Below are positions 35,221-43,484 of a stretch of DNA of 64,000 bases, piece by piece; positions within the stretch are counted from its first letter, which is position 1; every line of letters starts with the position of its first letter. The DNA is from an uncultured Eisenbergiella sp. GTDB lineage: Bacteria; Bacillota; Clostridia; Lachnospirales; Lachnospiraceae. Where the stretch lies: the NCBI GenBank assembly GCA_910585455.1, contig CAJUEL010000003.1, positions 88,806-152,805 of the forward strand. The letters are read 5' to 3'. The notes under the pieces are model-generated. The model was not told the DNA's origin. It made no database searches and saw only the letters and a program-made list of their open reading frames with translations. Position numbers and translations under genes: made by a program.

Positions 35221-36243
35221 ATGAAAAGGAAGCTTCTGATTTTTTCCATGGCGGCAGTCCTGCTGACCATGGGGCTGGCGGCATGCGGCAGGGCGGCCGG
35301 TACGAAGGAGGAGGGCGGTGTACAGGAGAATGCCGTGAAGGTGCGGCTCAATGAAGTGGCGCATTCTATTTTTTATGCCCCTATGTATGTGGCGATTGAG
35401 GAGGGGTATTTTGCGGAGGAAGGGATTGATCTGGAATTGGTCACAGGGTTTGGCGCGGATAAAACGATGACCGCCGTCCTTTCCGGCGAAGCCGATATCG
35501 GCTTCATGGGATCGGAATCCACAATTTACACGTATTTGGGTGAGACCAGCGATTATGTGGTCAACTTTGCGCAGCTGACCCAGCGGGCGGGTAACTTTTT
35601 GGTGGCGCGGGAGCCGGTTGATGACTTTTCCTGGGATATGCTGAAGGGAAAAAATGTGCTGGGAGGCCGGGCTGGCGGGATGCCGGAGCTGGTTTTTGAA
35701 TATATTCTGAAACAGAACAGCATCGATCCCAAATCCGATCTTTCCATCGATCAGAGCATTGACTTTGGCTCCACGGCAGCGGCATTTTCCGGCGGTCAGG
35801 GAGATTTCACCGTTGAATTTGAACCCCATGCCACTTCGCTGGAGGAAAAAGGAGACGGTTACGTGGTGGCGTCTTTGGGTGAGGCCTCCGGCTATGTGCC
35901 GTATACCGCTTTTTCGGCAAAAAAGAGCTATCTGGAGGAGAATCCGCAGGTGATTCAGTCCTTCACAAACGCCCTGCAAAAGGGCATGGACTATGTGGCT
36001 TCCCACACGCCGGAGGAAATTGCGGCGGCAATTTTGCCGCAGTTCGCAGAAACAGACGAGGCGGTGCTGGCGTCGATCGTGAAGCGTTATCACGATCAGG
36101 ATACCTGGAAAAAGGATCTGATTTTCCGGGAGGAAGCTTTTACATTGCTGCAGGATATTCTGGAAGAGGGCGGCGAGCTGTCCAAACGGGTGCCCTATGA
36201 GGAGCTGGTGACGACGGAATTTGCGCAGAAGGCGGCAGAATGA
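35221..36243 (+). CDS. Substrate-binding lipoprotein of an ABC transporter (NMT1/SsuA type), orphan
   Basis: The product has 340 residues from ATG 35221 (GGAGG upstream). The lipoprotein signal peptide ends in LAAC, with Cys22 as the lipidated residue. The mature part has the NMT1/THI5-like fold with SIFYAPMYVAIEEGYFAEEG and EADIGFMGSEST. Such proteins deliver thiamine precursors, sulfonates or nitrate-like solutes. No permease or ATPase gene follows, so it must share another transporter or act alone. It is the last gene of the glycosidase run. Confidence 0.85.
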   Translation: MKRKLLIFSMAAVLLTMGLAACGRAAGTKEEGGVQENAVKVRLNEVAHSIFYAPMYVAIEEGYFAEEGIDLELVTGFGADKTMTAVLSGEADIGFMGSESTIYTYLGETSDYVVNFAQLTQRAGNFLVAREPVDDFSWDMLKGKNVLGGRAGGMPELVFEYILKQNSIDPKSDLSIDQSIDFGSTAAAFSGGQGDFTVEFEPHATSLEEKGDGYVVASLGEASGYVPYTAFSAKKSYLEENPQVIQSFTNALQKGMDYVASHTPEEIAAAILPQFAETDEAVLASIVKRYHDQDTWKKDLIFREEAFTLLQDILEEGGELSKRVPYEELVTTEFAQKAAE

Positions 36244-36337
36244 GAGGCGGCCGGCGCGCAAAGGCTTTGATATGTATGTGAAAAAGCTGCGATAAAAAAT
36301 CATAAAAAAGGATAATCTGTGCATAATACAGGGAATG

Positions 36338-36363
36338 GCAAAAGGAACTGTCATTCCCTGTAA
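36338..36363. terminator. Hairpin after the lipoprotein gene
   Basis: ACAGGGAATG pairs with CATTCCCTGT across a 16-nt loop. No U-run follows on the plus strand. It is about 95 nt beyond the stop and probably ends the operon. Confidence 0.4.
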
Positions 36364-36425
36364 AACGATGGGGCTATAGAAGATTTTACAGACATGCGAT
36401 GTCTGGCGGTTAAAGAGATGGCTTT

Positions 36426-36953
36426 ATGGAGAGCGCAGATATGAAGATGCAGAAAAGAATTTTCCTGGCTGGCGGCTTTTTTTTCACCTGTATCGCAGGG
36501 ACGCTGTTGCATTTCGTATATGAGTGGAGTGGGCGCAATTTTTTGGTGGGGCTGGCCGCGCCTGTGAACGAATCCACATGGGAGCATTTGAAAATGTTGT
36601 TTTTTCCGACATTGGTGTGGATGCTTGGCTGGCAGATTTTTTCGGGAAAATCCGTGCAGGGGCTTTGGGCAGCAGGTACGGTAGGAATCAGTGCCGGGAT
36701 GCTGACGGTGGTGACATTTTTCTATACCTATGCGGGAGTTCTGGGAAGAAACTGGCTGCCTCTGGATGTGTTTTCCTTTTTTCTGGGTGTGTTTGTCATA
36801 TTCTTTGTGGCGGGGAAAAAATGGAACGGCTATGCGGATGGCGGGTGGCAGAACAGGCTGGCGGCGATCGCGCTTGTGCTGCTGGCACTGTGCTTTTTCC
36901 TTTTTTCTTATTGGAGCTTGCCGATCGGCTTATTTAAAGAACCTGCTCTGTAA
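36426..36953 (+). CDS. DUF6512-like membrane protein, 175 residues
   Basis: The protein has five hydrophobic segments: near residues 11-30, 55-70, 80-105, 112-130 and 145-165. The conserved core APVNESTWEHLKMLFFPTL identifies a family common in Firmicutes and called DUF6512; no function is assigned. Start options at 36426 (ATG) or 36441 are both possible. It stands alone between two spacers and its neighbours give no clue. Confidence 0.65.
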   Translation: MESADMKMQKRIFLAGGFFFTCIAGTLLHFVYEWSGRNFLVGLAAPVNESTWEHLKMLFFPTLVWMLGWQIFSGKSVQGLWAAGTVGISAGMLTVVTFFYTYAGVLGRNWLPLDVFSFFLGVFVIFFVAGKKWNGYADGGWQNRLAAIALVLLALCFFLFSYWSLPIGLFKEPAL

Positions 36954-37196
36954 CAGGGAAGCCGCAGGCTGATTATTACCCGGTCCTGTAAAAATTGCGC
37001 CTGCCCGGTTGTGCTTCCCGCCAAAATCTGCTAGAATCGTAAAAGGCGGTCATGCGTGCGTGTCGGCACAGAGAGATCGATTTTACGTGTGGCGGCGTGC
37101 CCAAAGGGCGCATGCAGGTTTACAAAAAACGCAGAAAATGAGGCGGCTCCCGGACCAGGAGAATGTGGGGACAGGCCGTCCGGAGGGTGAAAGACG

Positions 37197-39752
37197 ATGA
37201 GCATATACGATACATTGAATGACCGGCAGAGAGAGGCGGTTTTTAAAACAAAGGGTCCCGTGCTGATTTTAGCGGGAGCGGGCAGCGGCAAGACCCGGGT
37301 GCTGACGCACAGGGTCGCATACCTGATCGAGCATGAAAGGGTCAAGCCCTGGAACATCATGGCGATCACCTTCACCAACAAGGCGGCGGGAGAAATGCGC
37401 GAGCGTGTGGATTCTCTGGTGGGCTTCGGCGCGGATCAGGTCTGGGTTTCCACCTTTCATTCCTCCTGTGTGCGGATTTTGAGAAGATACATAGACCGGA
37501 TCGGATACGGGACGAGCTTCACAATCTACGATACGGACGACAGCAAAAATATCATCAAGGAAGTGTGTAAAAGGCTGCAGGTGGATACGAAGCTTTATAA
37601 GGAAAGAAGCCTGATGTCCGCCATTTCCTCCGCGAAGGATTCGCTGATTTCACCGAAGGCATACATGGAGCAGGCGATGGCGGACTTCGGGAAAAGAAAG
37701 ATCGCCGAGGTGTACGAGGAATATCAGAAGACGCTAAAAAAGAACAACGCTCTGGATTTTGACGATTTGATCGTCAAGACCGTGGAGCTTTTTAAATCCT
37801 GCCCAGACGTATTGGAGTATTATCAGGAAAAATTCCTTTATATCATGGTGGACGAGTATCAGGACACCAACACGGCGCAGTTTGAGCTGGTGCGGCTTTT
37901 GGCAGGTAAATACCGGAACCTGTGCGTGGTGGGTGACGACGATCAATCCATTTACAAGTTCCGCGGCGCAAATATCCGCAACATTCTGGACTTTGAAAAG
38001 GTATTTTCCGAGGCGGCGGTGATCCGTCTGGAGCAGAATTACCGTTCCACCCAGACCATTTTGAATGCGGCAAACGATGTGATCCGCAATAACACCGAGC
38101 GGAAGAAAAAGACGCTCTGGACGGACAAGGGAGAGGGCAGCCCGATTCATTTCCGGCAGTTTGACACCGCCTATGAGGAAGCGGAATTCATTGCAGACGA
38201 GGTGGCGCGCAAAAGAAACCGGCGCGAGCTGGAATTTCGGGACTGCGCTGTGCTGTACCGCACCAACGCGCAGGCGCGCCTTTTGGAGGAGCGCTTTATC
38301 GTGGAGGGGATTCCCTATGATGTGGTGGGCGGCGTGAATTTCTACGCCCGCAGGGAAATCAAGGACATGCTCGCCTATTTGAAAACCATCGATAATGGGC
38401 AGGACGATCTGCAGGTGCGCCGTATCATCAATGTGCCGAAGCGGGGCATCGGCAATGTCACGCTCAATAAGGTGCAGCTTTATGCGGATGAAAATGAGCT
38501 GAGCTTTTACGATGCCCTGCGGCAGGCGGCTCAGATTCCGGGACTTGGCAAGGCGGCGGCAAAGCTGGAGCCATTTGTGACCATGATCCAGTCCTTCCGG
38601 GCAAAGCAGGAGTTTTATACGCTGGAGCAGCTCATCAATAACGTGATCGAGACGACCGGTTATGTGAAGGAGCTGGAGGATTCTGACGACGAAGATGTAG
38701 AGGATCGCATCAACAACATCAATGAGCTGATCAGCAAGGTGGTTGCCTTTGAAGCGATTCATGAGGATGCGACGCTGAGCGGCTTTTTGGAGGAGGTCGC
38801 TTTGGTGGCGGATATTGACGGTGTGGATTCGGACAATAACAGGGTGCTTTTGATGACGCTGCATTCCGCGAAGGGACTGGAATTTCCCACGGTGTATCTG
38901 GCGGGCATGGAGGATGGCATTTTTCCCAGCTATATGAGCATCACGGATGATGATCCCGGGGCGGTGGAAGAAGAGCGGCGGCTTGCCTATGTGGGCATCA
39001 CCCGGGCGAAAGAAGATCTGACCATAACCTGTGCCCGTTCCCGGATGATCCGTGGAGAGACCCAGTACAATCCGGTCAGCCGGTTCGTGCGGGAAATTCC
39101 GGACCAGTTTTTGGATAACCGGGTGCCCGGCACGAAAAGGTTTCGCTTTGGATCTGAGGAGGACGACGACGGCGGTTTTACAGGCTTTGGCAGCTTCCAA
39201 AAGGAAGAAGAGGGTTTCAGCGGTTTTTCAGGCTTTACGGGCTTTGGGAAGACGGACAAAGGACAGGGAGCAGGGAGCTTTGGCGCAGGAAGTGGCAACG
39301 GCGGTTTTGACGGCTCCCGGACCGGGAATGGATCTGCCGGTTTTGGCGGCTTTAACGCCGGAGGGGGCGCGGAGAGCCATGGCGGTGCGAAAGCTGCAGG
39401 CGCATCCGGCAATGCAGGCTGGGGCGCAGGCTTTGGCCAGGCGGCGGGCGTTTACGCAGGGATGGCAAAGCCCAAAGCGGTGGTGCGTCCGAAGCGGACG
39501 GCGGCAGAGAACAAGCCCTTCATCGCAAAGGGAGTCGGCAGCTTAAGCGGTGTGGACGGGCTGCAAAAGGGAGCGGCGCAAAAGGGCAGCCTGGAGTATG
39601 GCGTGGGCGATCGTGTCCGCCATATCAAATTCGGTGACGGCACGGTGACGGCGATCGTAGATGATCCCCGGGATTACAAGGTGACGATCGAGTTTGACGG
39701 CGCAGGGCAGAAGATCATGTACGCGGCATTTGCGAAACTTGTGAAGCTCTGA
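37197..39752 (+). CDS. pcrA: UvrD-family DNA helicase PcrA with FG-rich linker
   Basis: The 851-residue SF1A helicase acts in replication, repair and removal of recombinase. Motifs: Walker A LAGAGSGKT (29-35), motif II VDEYQDTN, motif III GDDDQSIYKFRGA, motif IV QNYRST, and VYVGITRAKEDL near the end of the core. It ends in a Tudor-like domain that binds RNA polymerase (GDRVRHIKFGDGTVTAI). Between core and Tudor domain lies an unusual linker of about 110 residues rich in Gly, Phe, Ala and Ser (GFTGFG, GFSGFSGFTGFG). Start ATG 37197 has GAAAGACG upstream, a weak site. Confidence 0.9.
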   Translation: MSIYDTLNDRQREAVFKTKGPVLILAGAGSGKTRVLTHRVAYLIEHERVKPWNIMAITFTNKAAGEMRERVDSLVGFGADQVWVSTFHSSCVRILRRYIDRIGYGTSFTIYDTDDSKNIIKEVCKRLQVDTKLYKERSLMSAISSAKDSLISPKAYMEQAMADFGKRKIAEVYEEYQKTLKKNNALDFDDLIVKTVELFKSCPDVLEYYQEKFLYIMVDEYQDTNTAQFELVRLLAGKYRNLCVVGDDDQSIYKFRGANIRNILDFEKVFSEAAVIRLEQNYRSTQTILNAANDVIRNNTERKKKTLWTDKGEGSPIHFRQFDTAYEEAEFIADEVARKRNRRELEFRDCAVLYRTNAQARLLEERFIVEGIPYDVVGGVNFYARREIKDMLAYLKTIDNGQDDLQVRRIINVPKRGIGNVTLNKVQLYADENELSFYDALRQAAQIPGLGKAAAKLEPFVTMIQSFRAKQEFYTLEQLINNVIETTGYVKELEDSDDEDVEDRINNINELISKVVAFEAIHEDATLSGFLEEVALVADIDGVDSDNNRVLLMTLHSAKGLEFPTVYLAGMEDGIFPSYMSITDDDPGAVEEERRLAYVGITRAKEDLTITCARSRMIRGETQYNPVSRFVREIPDQFLDNRVPGTKRFRFGSEEDDDGGFTGFGSFQKEEEGFSGFSGFTGFGKTDKGQGAGSFGAGSGNGGFDGSRTGNGSAGFGGFNAGGGAESHGGAKAAGASGNAGWGAGFGQAAGVYAGMAKPKAVVRPKRTAAENKPFIAKGVGSLSGVDGLQKGAAQKGSLEYGVGDRVRHIKFGDGTVTAIVDDPRDYKVTIEFDGAGQKIMYAAFAKLVKL

Positions 39753-39794
39753 GCTTTTGCTGGTGCCTGGACTTTAAAAGAAGGAGTGCCGGAA

Positions 39795-40937
39795 ATGGAA
39801 GACAATGCACGAAAGGAGATGCTGGAAGAGCATTTCAAATGGCTTCATGCCCATCCCGAGCTGGGATTTGCAGAATTTATGACCACGATGCGGATTCGGG
39901 AGATTCTGGAGCGCGAGGGCGTGGAAATTCTGGAAACCGGGCTGGAAACGGGACTGGTTGCACGGATCGTGGGAGAAAAGGAAGGTCCCGTGATCGGACT
40001 GCGCTGCGATATCGACGCGCTGCCGGTCACGGAGGAGTCCGGATTGCCCTATGCTTCCGTAAATAAGGGATGCATGCATGCCTGCGGCCATGATTTTCAT
40101 ACGATCGTGATGGTCGGCGCGGCGATTTTGCTCCATGAGAGAAGAGAAACGCTGTCCGGTACGGTCAAGGTGGTTTTTCAGCCCGCGGAGGAAGTGACGC
40201 AGGGGGCCCAGAAGGTGCTGCAGACGGGCGTTTTGGAGGATGTGTCCCTGTATATCGGCATTCACACCTATCCGCAGTTTGAAAACGGGACGGTGGGCAT
40301 CAAGGAGGGCGCGGTGATGGCGGCGGTGGACCTTTTTTCCCTCACCGTCACCGGACAGGGCGCACATGCGGCGCAGCCCCAGAAGGGGATTGATCCCGCG
40401 GTGGTGCAGGCGGCGATCATTTTAAACGCCCAGACGATTATCAGCCGGAACCTGCATCCCTTTTCCCAGGCGGTTTTGAGCTTTACCCATGTGGACTGCG
40501 GCACGACCTGGAATGTCATACCGGACAAGGCTTTTCTGGAAGGAACGGTCCGGACGCTCTCAGGAGAGGACCGGCGCATGATCCGGGAACGGTTTTACGC
40601 GATGGTGCAGGCGACCGCGCAGGCATATGGAGCGAAAGCGGAAATTGACTGGCGGGAGGGACCGCCGGCGGTCATCAATGACGAAGGGCTCTGCCGGATC
40701 GCGCGGCAGGAGGCACAGGCGCAGGGACTTTGTGTCGCTATGCAGGAGGGCACCATGGGCGGCGAGGATTTCAGCCTGTATCTGGAAGGGAAAAAAGGCA
40801 TTTTTATCCGGGTAGGGACCGGCGGGCGCTATCCGGGACATCACGCGAAATTTACGGTGGATCCGGAGGCCATCTATCCGACCGTCCGTTATATCGCGGG
40901 GCTGGCAGCGCGCTGTATGACGGAAGAGGGAGTATAA
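39795..40937 (+). CDS. M20 family amidohydrolase
   Basis: The product has 380 residues from ATG 39795 (AAGGAG 8 nt upstream). It has the M20 metal motifs: CDIDALPV, HACGHDFH and the GGEDFS near the C-terminus, and a lid domain between residues about 180 and 290. These metalloenzymes remove acyl or amide groups from amino acids (hippurate, acetyl-amino acids, aminoacyl-PABA). Substrate not determined. It follows pcrA without strong coupling. Confidence 0.85.
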   Translation: MEDNARKEMLEEHFKWLHAHPELGFAEFMTTMRIREILEREGVEILETGLETGLVARIVGEKEGPVIGLRCDIDALPVTEESGLPYASVNKGCMHACGHDFHTIVMVGAAILLHERRETLSGTVKVVFQPAEEVTQGAQKVLQTGVLEDVSLYIGIHTYPQFENGTVGIKEGAVMAAVDLFSLTVTGQGAHAAQPQKGIDPAVVQAAIILNAQTIISRNLHPFSQAVLSFTHVDCGTTWNVIPDKAFLEGTVRTLSGEDRRMIRERFYAMVQATAQAYGAKAEIDWREGPPAVINDEGLCRIARQEAQAQGLCVAMQEGTMGGEDFSLYLEGKKGIFIRVGTGGRYPGHHAKFTVDPEAIYPTVRYIAGLAARCMTEEGV

Positions 40938-40952
40938 GCGTTTGTCAGGTGG

Positions 40953-41116
40953 TTACTTTTCACGGGGGGAGAGATGCCGGACGGGGCAGACGGGACAGGG
41001 AGCAGCGGTAAGATGGGCGTCGGAGGAAACAGTCTGTTTCCTCCGACGCCCATCTTACCGCTGCTCCCTGTCCCGTCTGCCCTGCCCGGCCTTTCTCCCC
41101 GCTCCGTGAAAAGTAG
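40953..41116. repeat. Long palindrome: 49-bp perfect stem with 1-nt loop
   Basis: Arms 40984-41032 and 41034-41082 are perfectly complementary around the central T41033. Outside this, weaker pairing extends to TACTTTTCACGG (40954-40965) and CCGTGAAAAGTA (41104-41115). No open frame is convincing. It sits between two genes read the same way. The right arm has a diverged relative at 54108-54162. Confidence 0.9.
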
Positions 41117-41249
41117 CGTCCGGTGCTAAAAAAAGTATAAAATTCAAATTTTTCATAGTAAAATGATGTGATTCGTGGTATGATAACCATAACAGCTGTG
41201 TACGCAAAAGCGACACAGGCAAAAAGATGCGGAAAGGAAGGGCAACGGT

Positions 41250-41567
41250 ATGGAAAAACTGGATGAATTATTGGAGAGCCTGAAAAGAAGGGAGCTTGTG
41301 AAGAAGGAAGATGACAGGAAGAACTGCATTTTCTGGATTCTGGCGATTGTCGGTGCGGTTGCTGTAATTGCAGGAATCGCCTATGCGGTATATCGTTATA
41401 TGACGCCGGATTATCTGGATGATTTCGATGACGACTTTGACGATGACTTTGAGGATGAGGATGAAGACAGCGAAGAGCCTGAAGAAACCGAAGCAGAGGA
41501 GAAGCCTGTAGAGGAAGAGAAGGCGGAAGCGGCATCCGAAGAAAAGGCTGAGGCAGAGGAGAAGTAA
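41250..41567 (+). CDS. Acidic-tailed single-pass membrane protein
   Basis: The protein has 105 residues. A helical N-terminus (EKLDELLESLKRREL) is followed by a membrane segment at about residues 27-48 (FWILAIVGAVAVIAGIAYAV). A strongly acidic tail comes next (DDFDDDFDDDFEDEDED), then a Glu/Ala repeat with Lys. Similar proteins in Clostridia are uncharacterised. The acidic tail is probably extracellular or exposed in the cytoplasm, and topology is not decided. Confidence 0.6.
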   Translation: MEKLDELLESLKRRELVKKEDDRKNCIFWILAIVGAVAVIAGIAYAVYRYMTPDYLDDFDDDFDDDFEDEDEDSEEPEETEAEEKPVEEEKAEAASEEKAEAEEK

Positions 41568-41627
41568 AACTGTTCCGGCAGCAGTGTAAACGGGATCGTG
41601 GTTTTCATGGATAGCCTGAAAAAATGT

Positions 41628-41665
41628 AGCCCTGTCAGACAAAAACCTGACAGGGCTGAATTTTT
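41628..41665 (+). terminator. Terminator of the acidic membrane-protein gene
   Basis: AGCCCTGTCAG (41628-41638) pairs perfectly with CTGACAGGGCT (41647-41657), followed by GAATTTTTG. Confidence 0.85.
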
Positions 41666-41677
41666 GTAAGGCTTCGG

Positions 41678-41764
41678 ATGGAGGTTAGCGTGAAGAGATT
41701 TTCTAAGGCGTCTAAAAGACGCCGCCTAAGAAAATCTAAAACTTCACGCAGAAGAATGTCTTGA
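41678..41764 (+). CDS. Possible basic leader peptide, 28 residues
   Basis: MEVSVKRFSKASKRRRL continues to a TGA, and about half of the residues are Lys or Arg. ATG 41678 is followed by GGAGG rather than preceded by it, so translation is doubtful unless it starts elsewhere. The second leader unit repeats the sequence. It may be a by-product of the hairpin sequence, or a real attenuator peptide. Confidence 0.25.
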   Translation: MEVSVKRFSKASKRRRLRKSKTSRRRMS

Positions 41765-41944
41765 AAAACAGGCATTCTTCGTTCTGATTTGAGCCGCCGC
41801 GAAGCGGCGACGTGGAGGTTAGCGTGAAGAGATTTTCTAAGGCGTCTAAAAAACGCCGCCTAAGAAAATCTAAAACTTCACACAGGAGAATGCCTGAAAT
41901 ACGGCATTCTCCGTACGGATTTGAGATTCCGCAAAGCGGAATCA
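41678..41944 (+). repeat. Tandem structured leader units ahead of rlmD (about 133 nt each)
   Basis: Two copies begin ATGGAGGTTAGCGTG (41678) and GTGGAGGTTAGCGTG (41812), and a third start ATGGAGGTTAGGATG (41944) is the rlmD initiation region. Each unit has hairpins AGATTTTCT...AGAAAATCT, GAATGyCT...AGGCATTC, and an end hairpin (GCCGC-GCGGC, GATTCCGC-GCGGAATC) just before the next GGAGG. Unit 1 encodes a 28-residue basic peptide ending in TGA 41762-41764. The frame of unit 2 continues without stop into rlmD. Confidence 0.8.
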
Positions 41945-41955
41945 TGGAGGTTAGG

Positions 41956-43377
41956 ATGAAAAAGGGACAATTGCGGACAGGTATTGTGGAAAGCCTGAAA
42001 TTTCCAAATAAGGCGGTGGTGCGCCTTGCACCGCTTACAGCAGAAGAGGAAAAAACGGAGTACTGCACAATCAAGGGCGCGCTGCCGGGACAGCGCGTAG
42101 CTTTGGTGATCACAAAGGTGAGAAGCGGAAAGGGGGAGGGACGCCTGAAGGAAATTCTGGAGCTCTCCCCTCTGGAGCGTGGCAGGGATAGCAAAGAGGG
42201 CTGTCAGCATTTCGGTGTCTGCGGCGGTTGTACATACATGTCCCTTCCCTATGAGGAAAGCTTAAAAATCAAGGAGCAGCAGGTGCATGCGCTTTTGGAG
42301 CCTGTGCTGCAAAAGCAGCAAACCCCCTGCATGTTTGAACCGATCAAACCGAGCCCGGTCTGCTTTGGATACCGCAATAAAATGGAGTTCACCTTCGGCG
42401 ATGCGGTAAAGGACGGTCCGCTGGCGCTGGGCATGCACAAAAAGGGCAGCTTTTATGATATTGTCACAGTGGACGGCTGCCGGATCGTGGATGAGGACTA
42501 TCGCCGCATTCTTGCCGGGACGCTGGATTTTTTTGCCCAAAAGGAGCTTCCTTTTTTTCATCGGCTCACCCACCAGGGCTATTTGCGCCATCTGCTGGTG
42601 AGAAAGGCATTCCATACGGGTGAAATTCTGGCAGCGCTGGTGACCACCACGCAGACAGCGTGCGCGCTGGAGGAGTGGAAGGACATGCTTTTGGCGCTGC
42701 CTCTTACGGGAAAATTTGCGGGTATCCTTCATATTGAAAATGATTCCGTGGCGGATGTGGTAAAAAGCGACCGCACGGAGATTTTATATGGACAGGATTA
42801 TTTTTATGAGCAGCTTCTGGGACTGCAATTCAAGGTATCCACCTTTTCCTTTTTCCAGACCAATACCTGCGGCGCGGAGGTGCTCTATCAGACTGCCCGG
42901 GATTATGTGGGCAGCCTGCTGGACGCTGAGGGAAAGCCCCACAGCGTCGTGTATGATTTATACAGCGGAACCGGCACGATTGCGCAGCTGATGGCGCCCG
43001 TTGCCAAAAAGGTGATCGGCGTGGAAATCGTGGAGGAGGCCGTGGAGGCGGCGCGGGAAAATGCTGCCTTAAACGGGCTGGATAACTGTACGTTTATTGC
43101 GGGAGATGTGCTGAAGGTTTTGGATGGGATCGAAGAAAAACCGGATTTCATCATTCTGGATCCGCCCCGGGACGGTGTGCATCCCAAAGCGCTCAAAAAG
43201 ATCATCGATTATGGCGTGGACAGGCTCGTGTATATTTCCTGTAAGCCGACCAGCCTGGCGAGGGACCTGGAAGGGTTTTTGGAGGGCGGATATGTGGTGG
43301 AGAGGTGCGCGGTGGTGGATCAGTTTCCGTGGACGGGGAATGTGGAGACTATATGTTGTCTAAGGCGCATAAAATAA
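41956..43377 (+). CDS. rlmD: 23S rRNA (uracil-C5)-methyltransferase, RlmD/RumA type
   Basis: The product has 473 residues from ATG 41956 with GGAGG 5 nt upstream. It has a TRAM-like N-terminal domain, an iron-sulfur cluster site (Cys motif QHFGVCGGCTYM), a SAM-binding core (DLYSGTGTIAQLM), DPPRDGVHP and the catalytic Cys in VYISCKPTSLARDL. It methylates uracil in 23S rRNA using SAM. The frame is open upstream through the leader repeat, so an N-terminally extended form is possible. An integrase relic abuts its 3' end, as seen for rumA-type genes used as integration sites. Confidence 0.9.
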   Translation: MKKGQLRTGIVESLKFPNKAVVRLAPLTAEEEKTEYCTIKGALPGQRVALVITKVRSGKGEGRLKEILELSPLERGRDSKEGCQHFGVCGGCTYMSLPYEESLKIKEQQVHALLEPVLQKQQTPCMFEPIKPSPVCFGYRNKMEFTFGDAVKDGPLALGMHKKGSFYDIVTVDGCRIVDEDYRRILAGTLDFFAQKELPFFHRLTHQGYLRHLLVRKAFHTGEILAALVTTTQTACALEEWKDMLLALPLTGKFAGILHIENDSVADVVKSDRTEILYGQDYFYEQLLGLQFKVSTFSFFQTNTCGAEVLYQTARDYVGSLLDAEGKPHSVVYDLYSGTGTIAQLMAPVAKKVIGVEIVEEAVEAARENAALNGLDNCTFIAGDVLKVLDGIEEKPDFIILDPPRDGVHPKALKKIIDYGVDRLVYISCKPTSLARDLEGFLEGGYVVERCAVVDQFPWTGNVETICCLRRIK

Positions 43378-43442
43378 GGATTTTTAAGGTTTTAAAGGGT
43401 GTGAAAAAGGTGATTTGCCACCGTAATTTTGAAAAGTACGGA

Positions 43443-43483
43443 AAAAGGGCTGAACTTTTTTGAAAAGGTTCAGCCCTTTTATT
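43443..43483. terminator. Bidirectional terminator between rlmD and the integrase relic
   Basis: AAAAGGGCTGAAC pairs with GTTCAGCCCTTTT around a T/A-rich loop. It has T-runs on both strands, so it can end both converging transcripts. Confidence 0.8.
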
Positions 43484-43484
43484 T

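Noticed and set aside
35056..36354. 432-residue open frame antisense to the lipoprotein gene
   Set aside because: The plus strand encodes a lipobox and a complete binding protein; the antisense frame is His/Arg-rich without domains.
37734..39200. 488-residue open frame antisense to pcrA
   Set aside because: It mirrors the coding strand of a clear helicase gene; it has no ribosome site and no recognisable domain.
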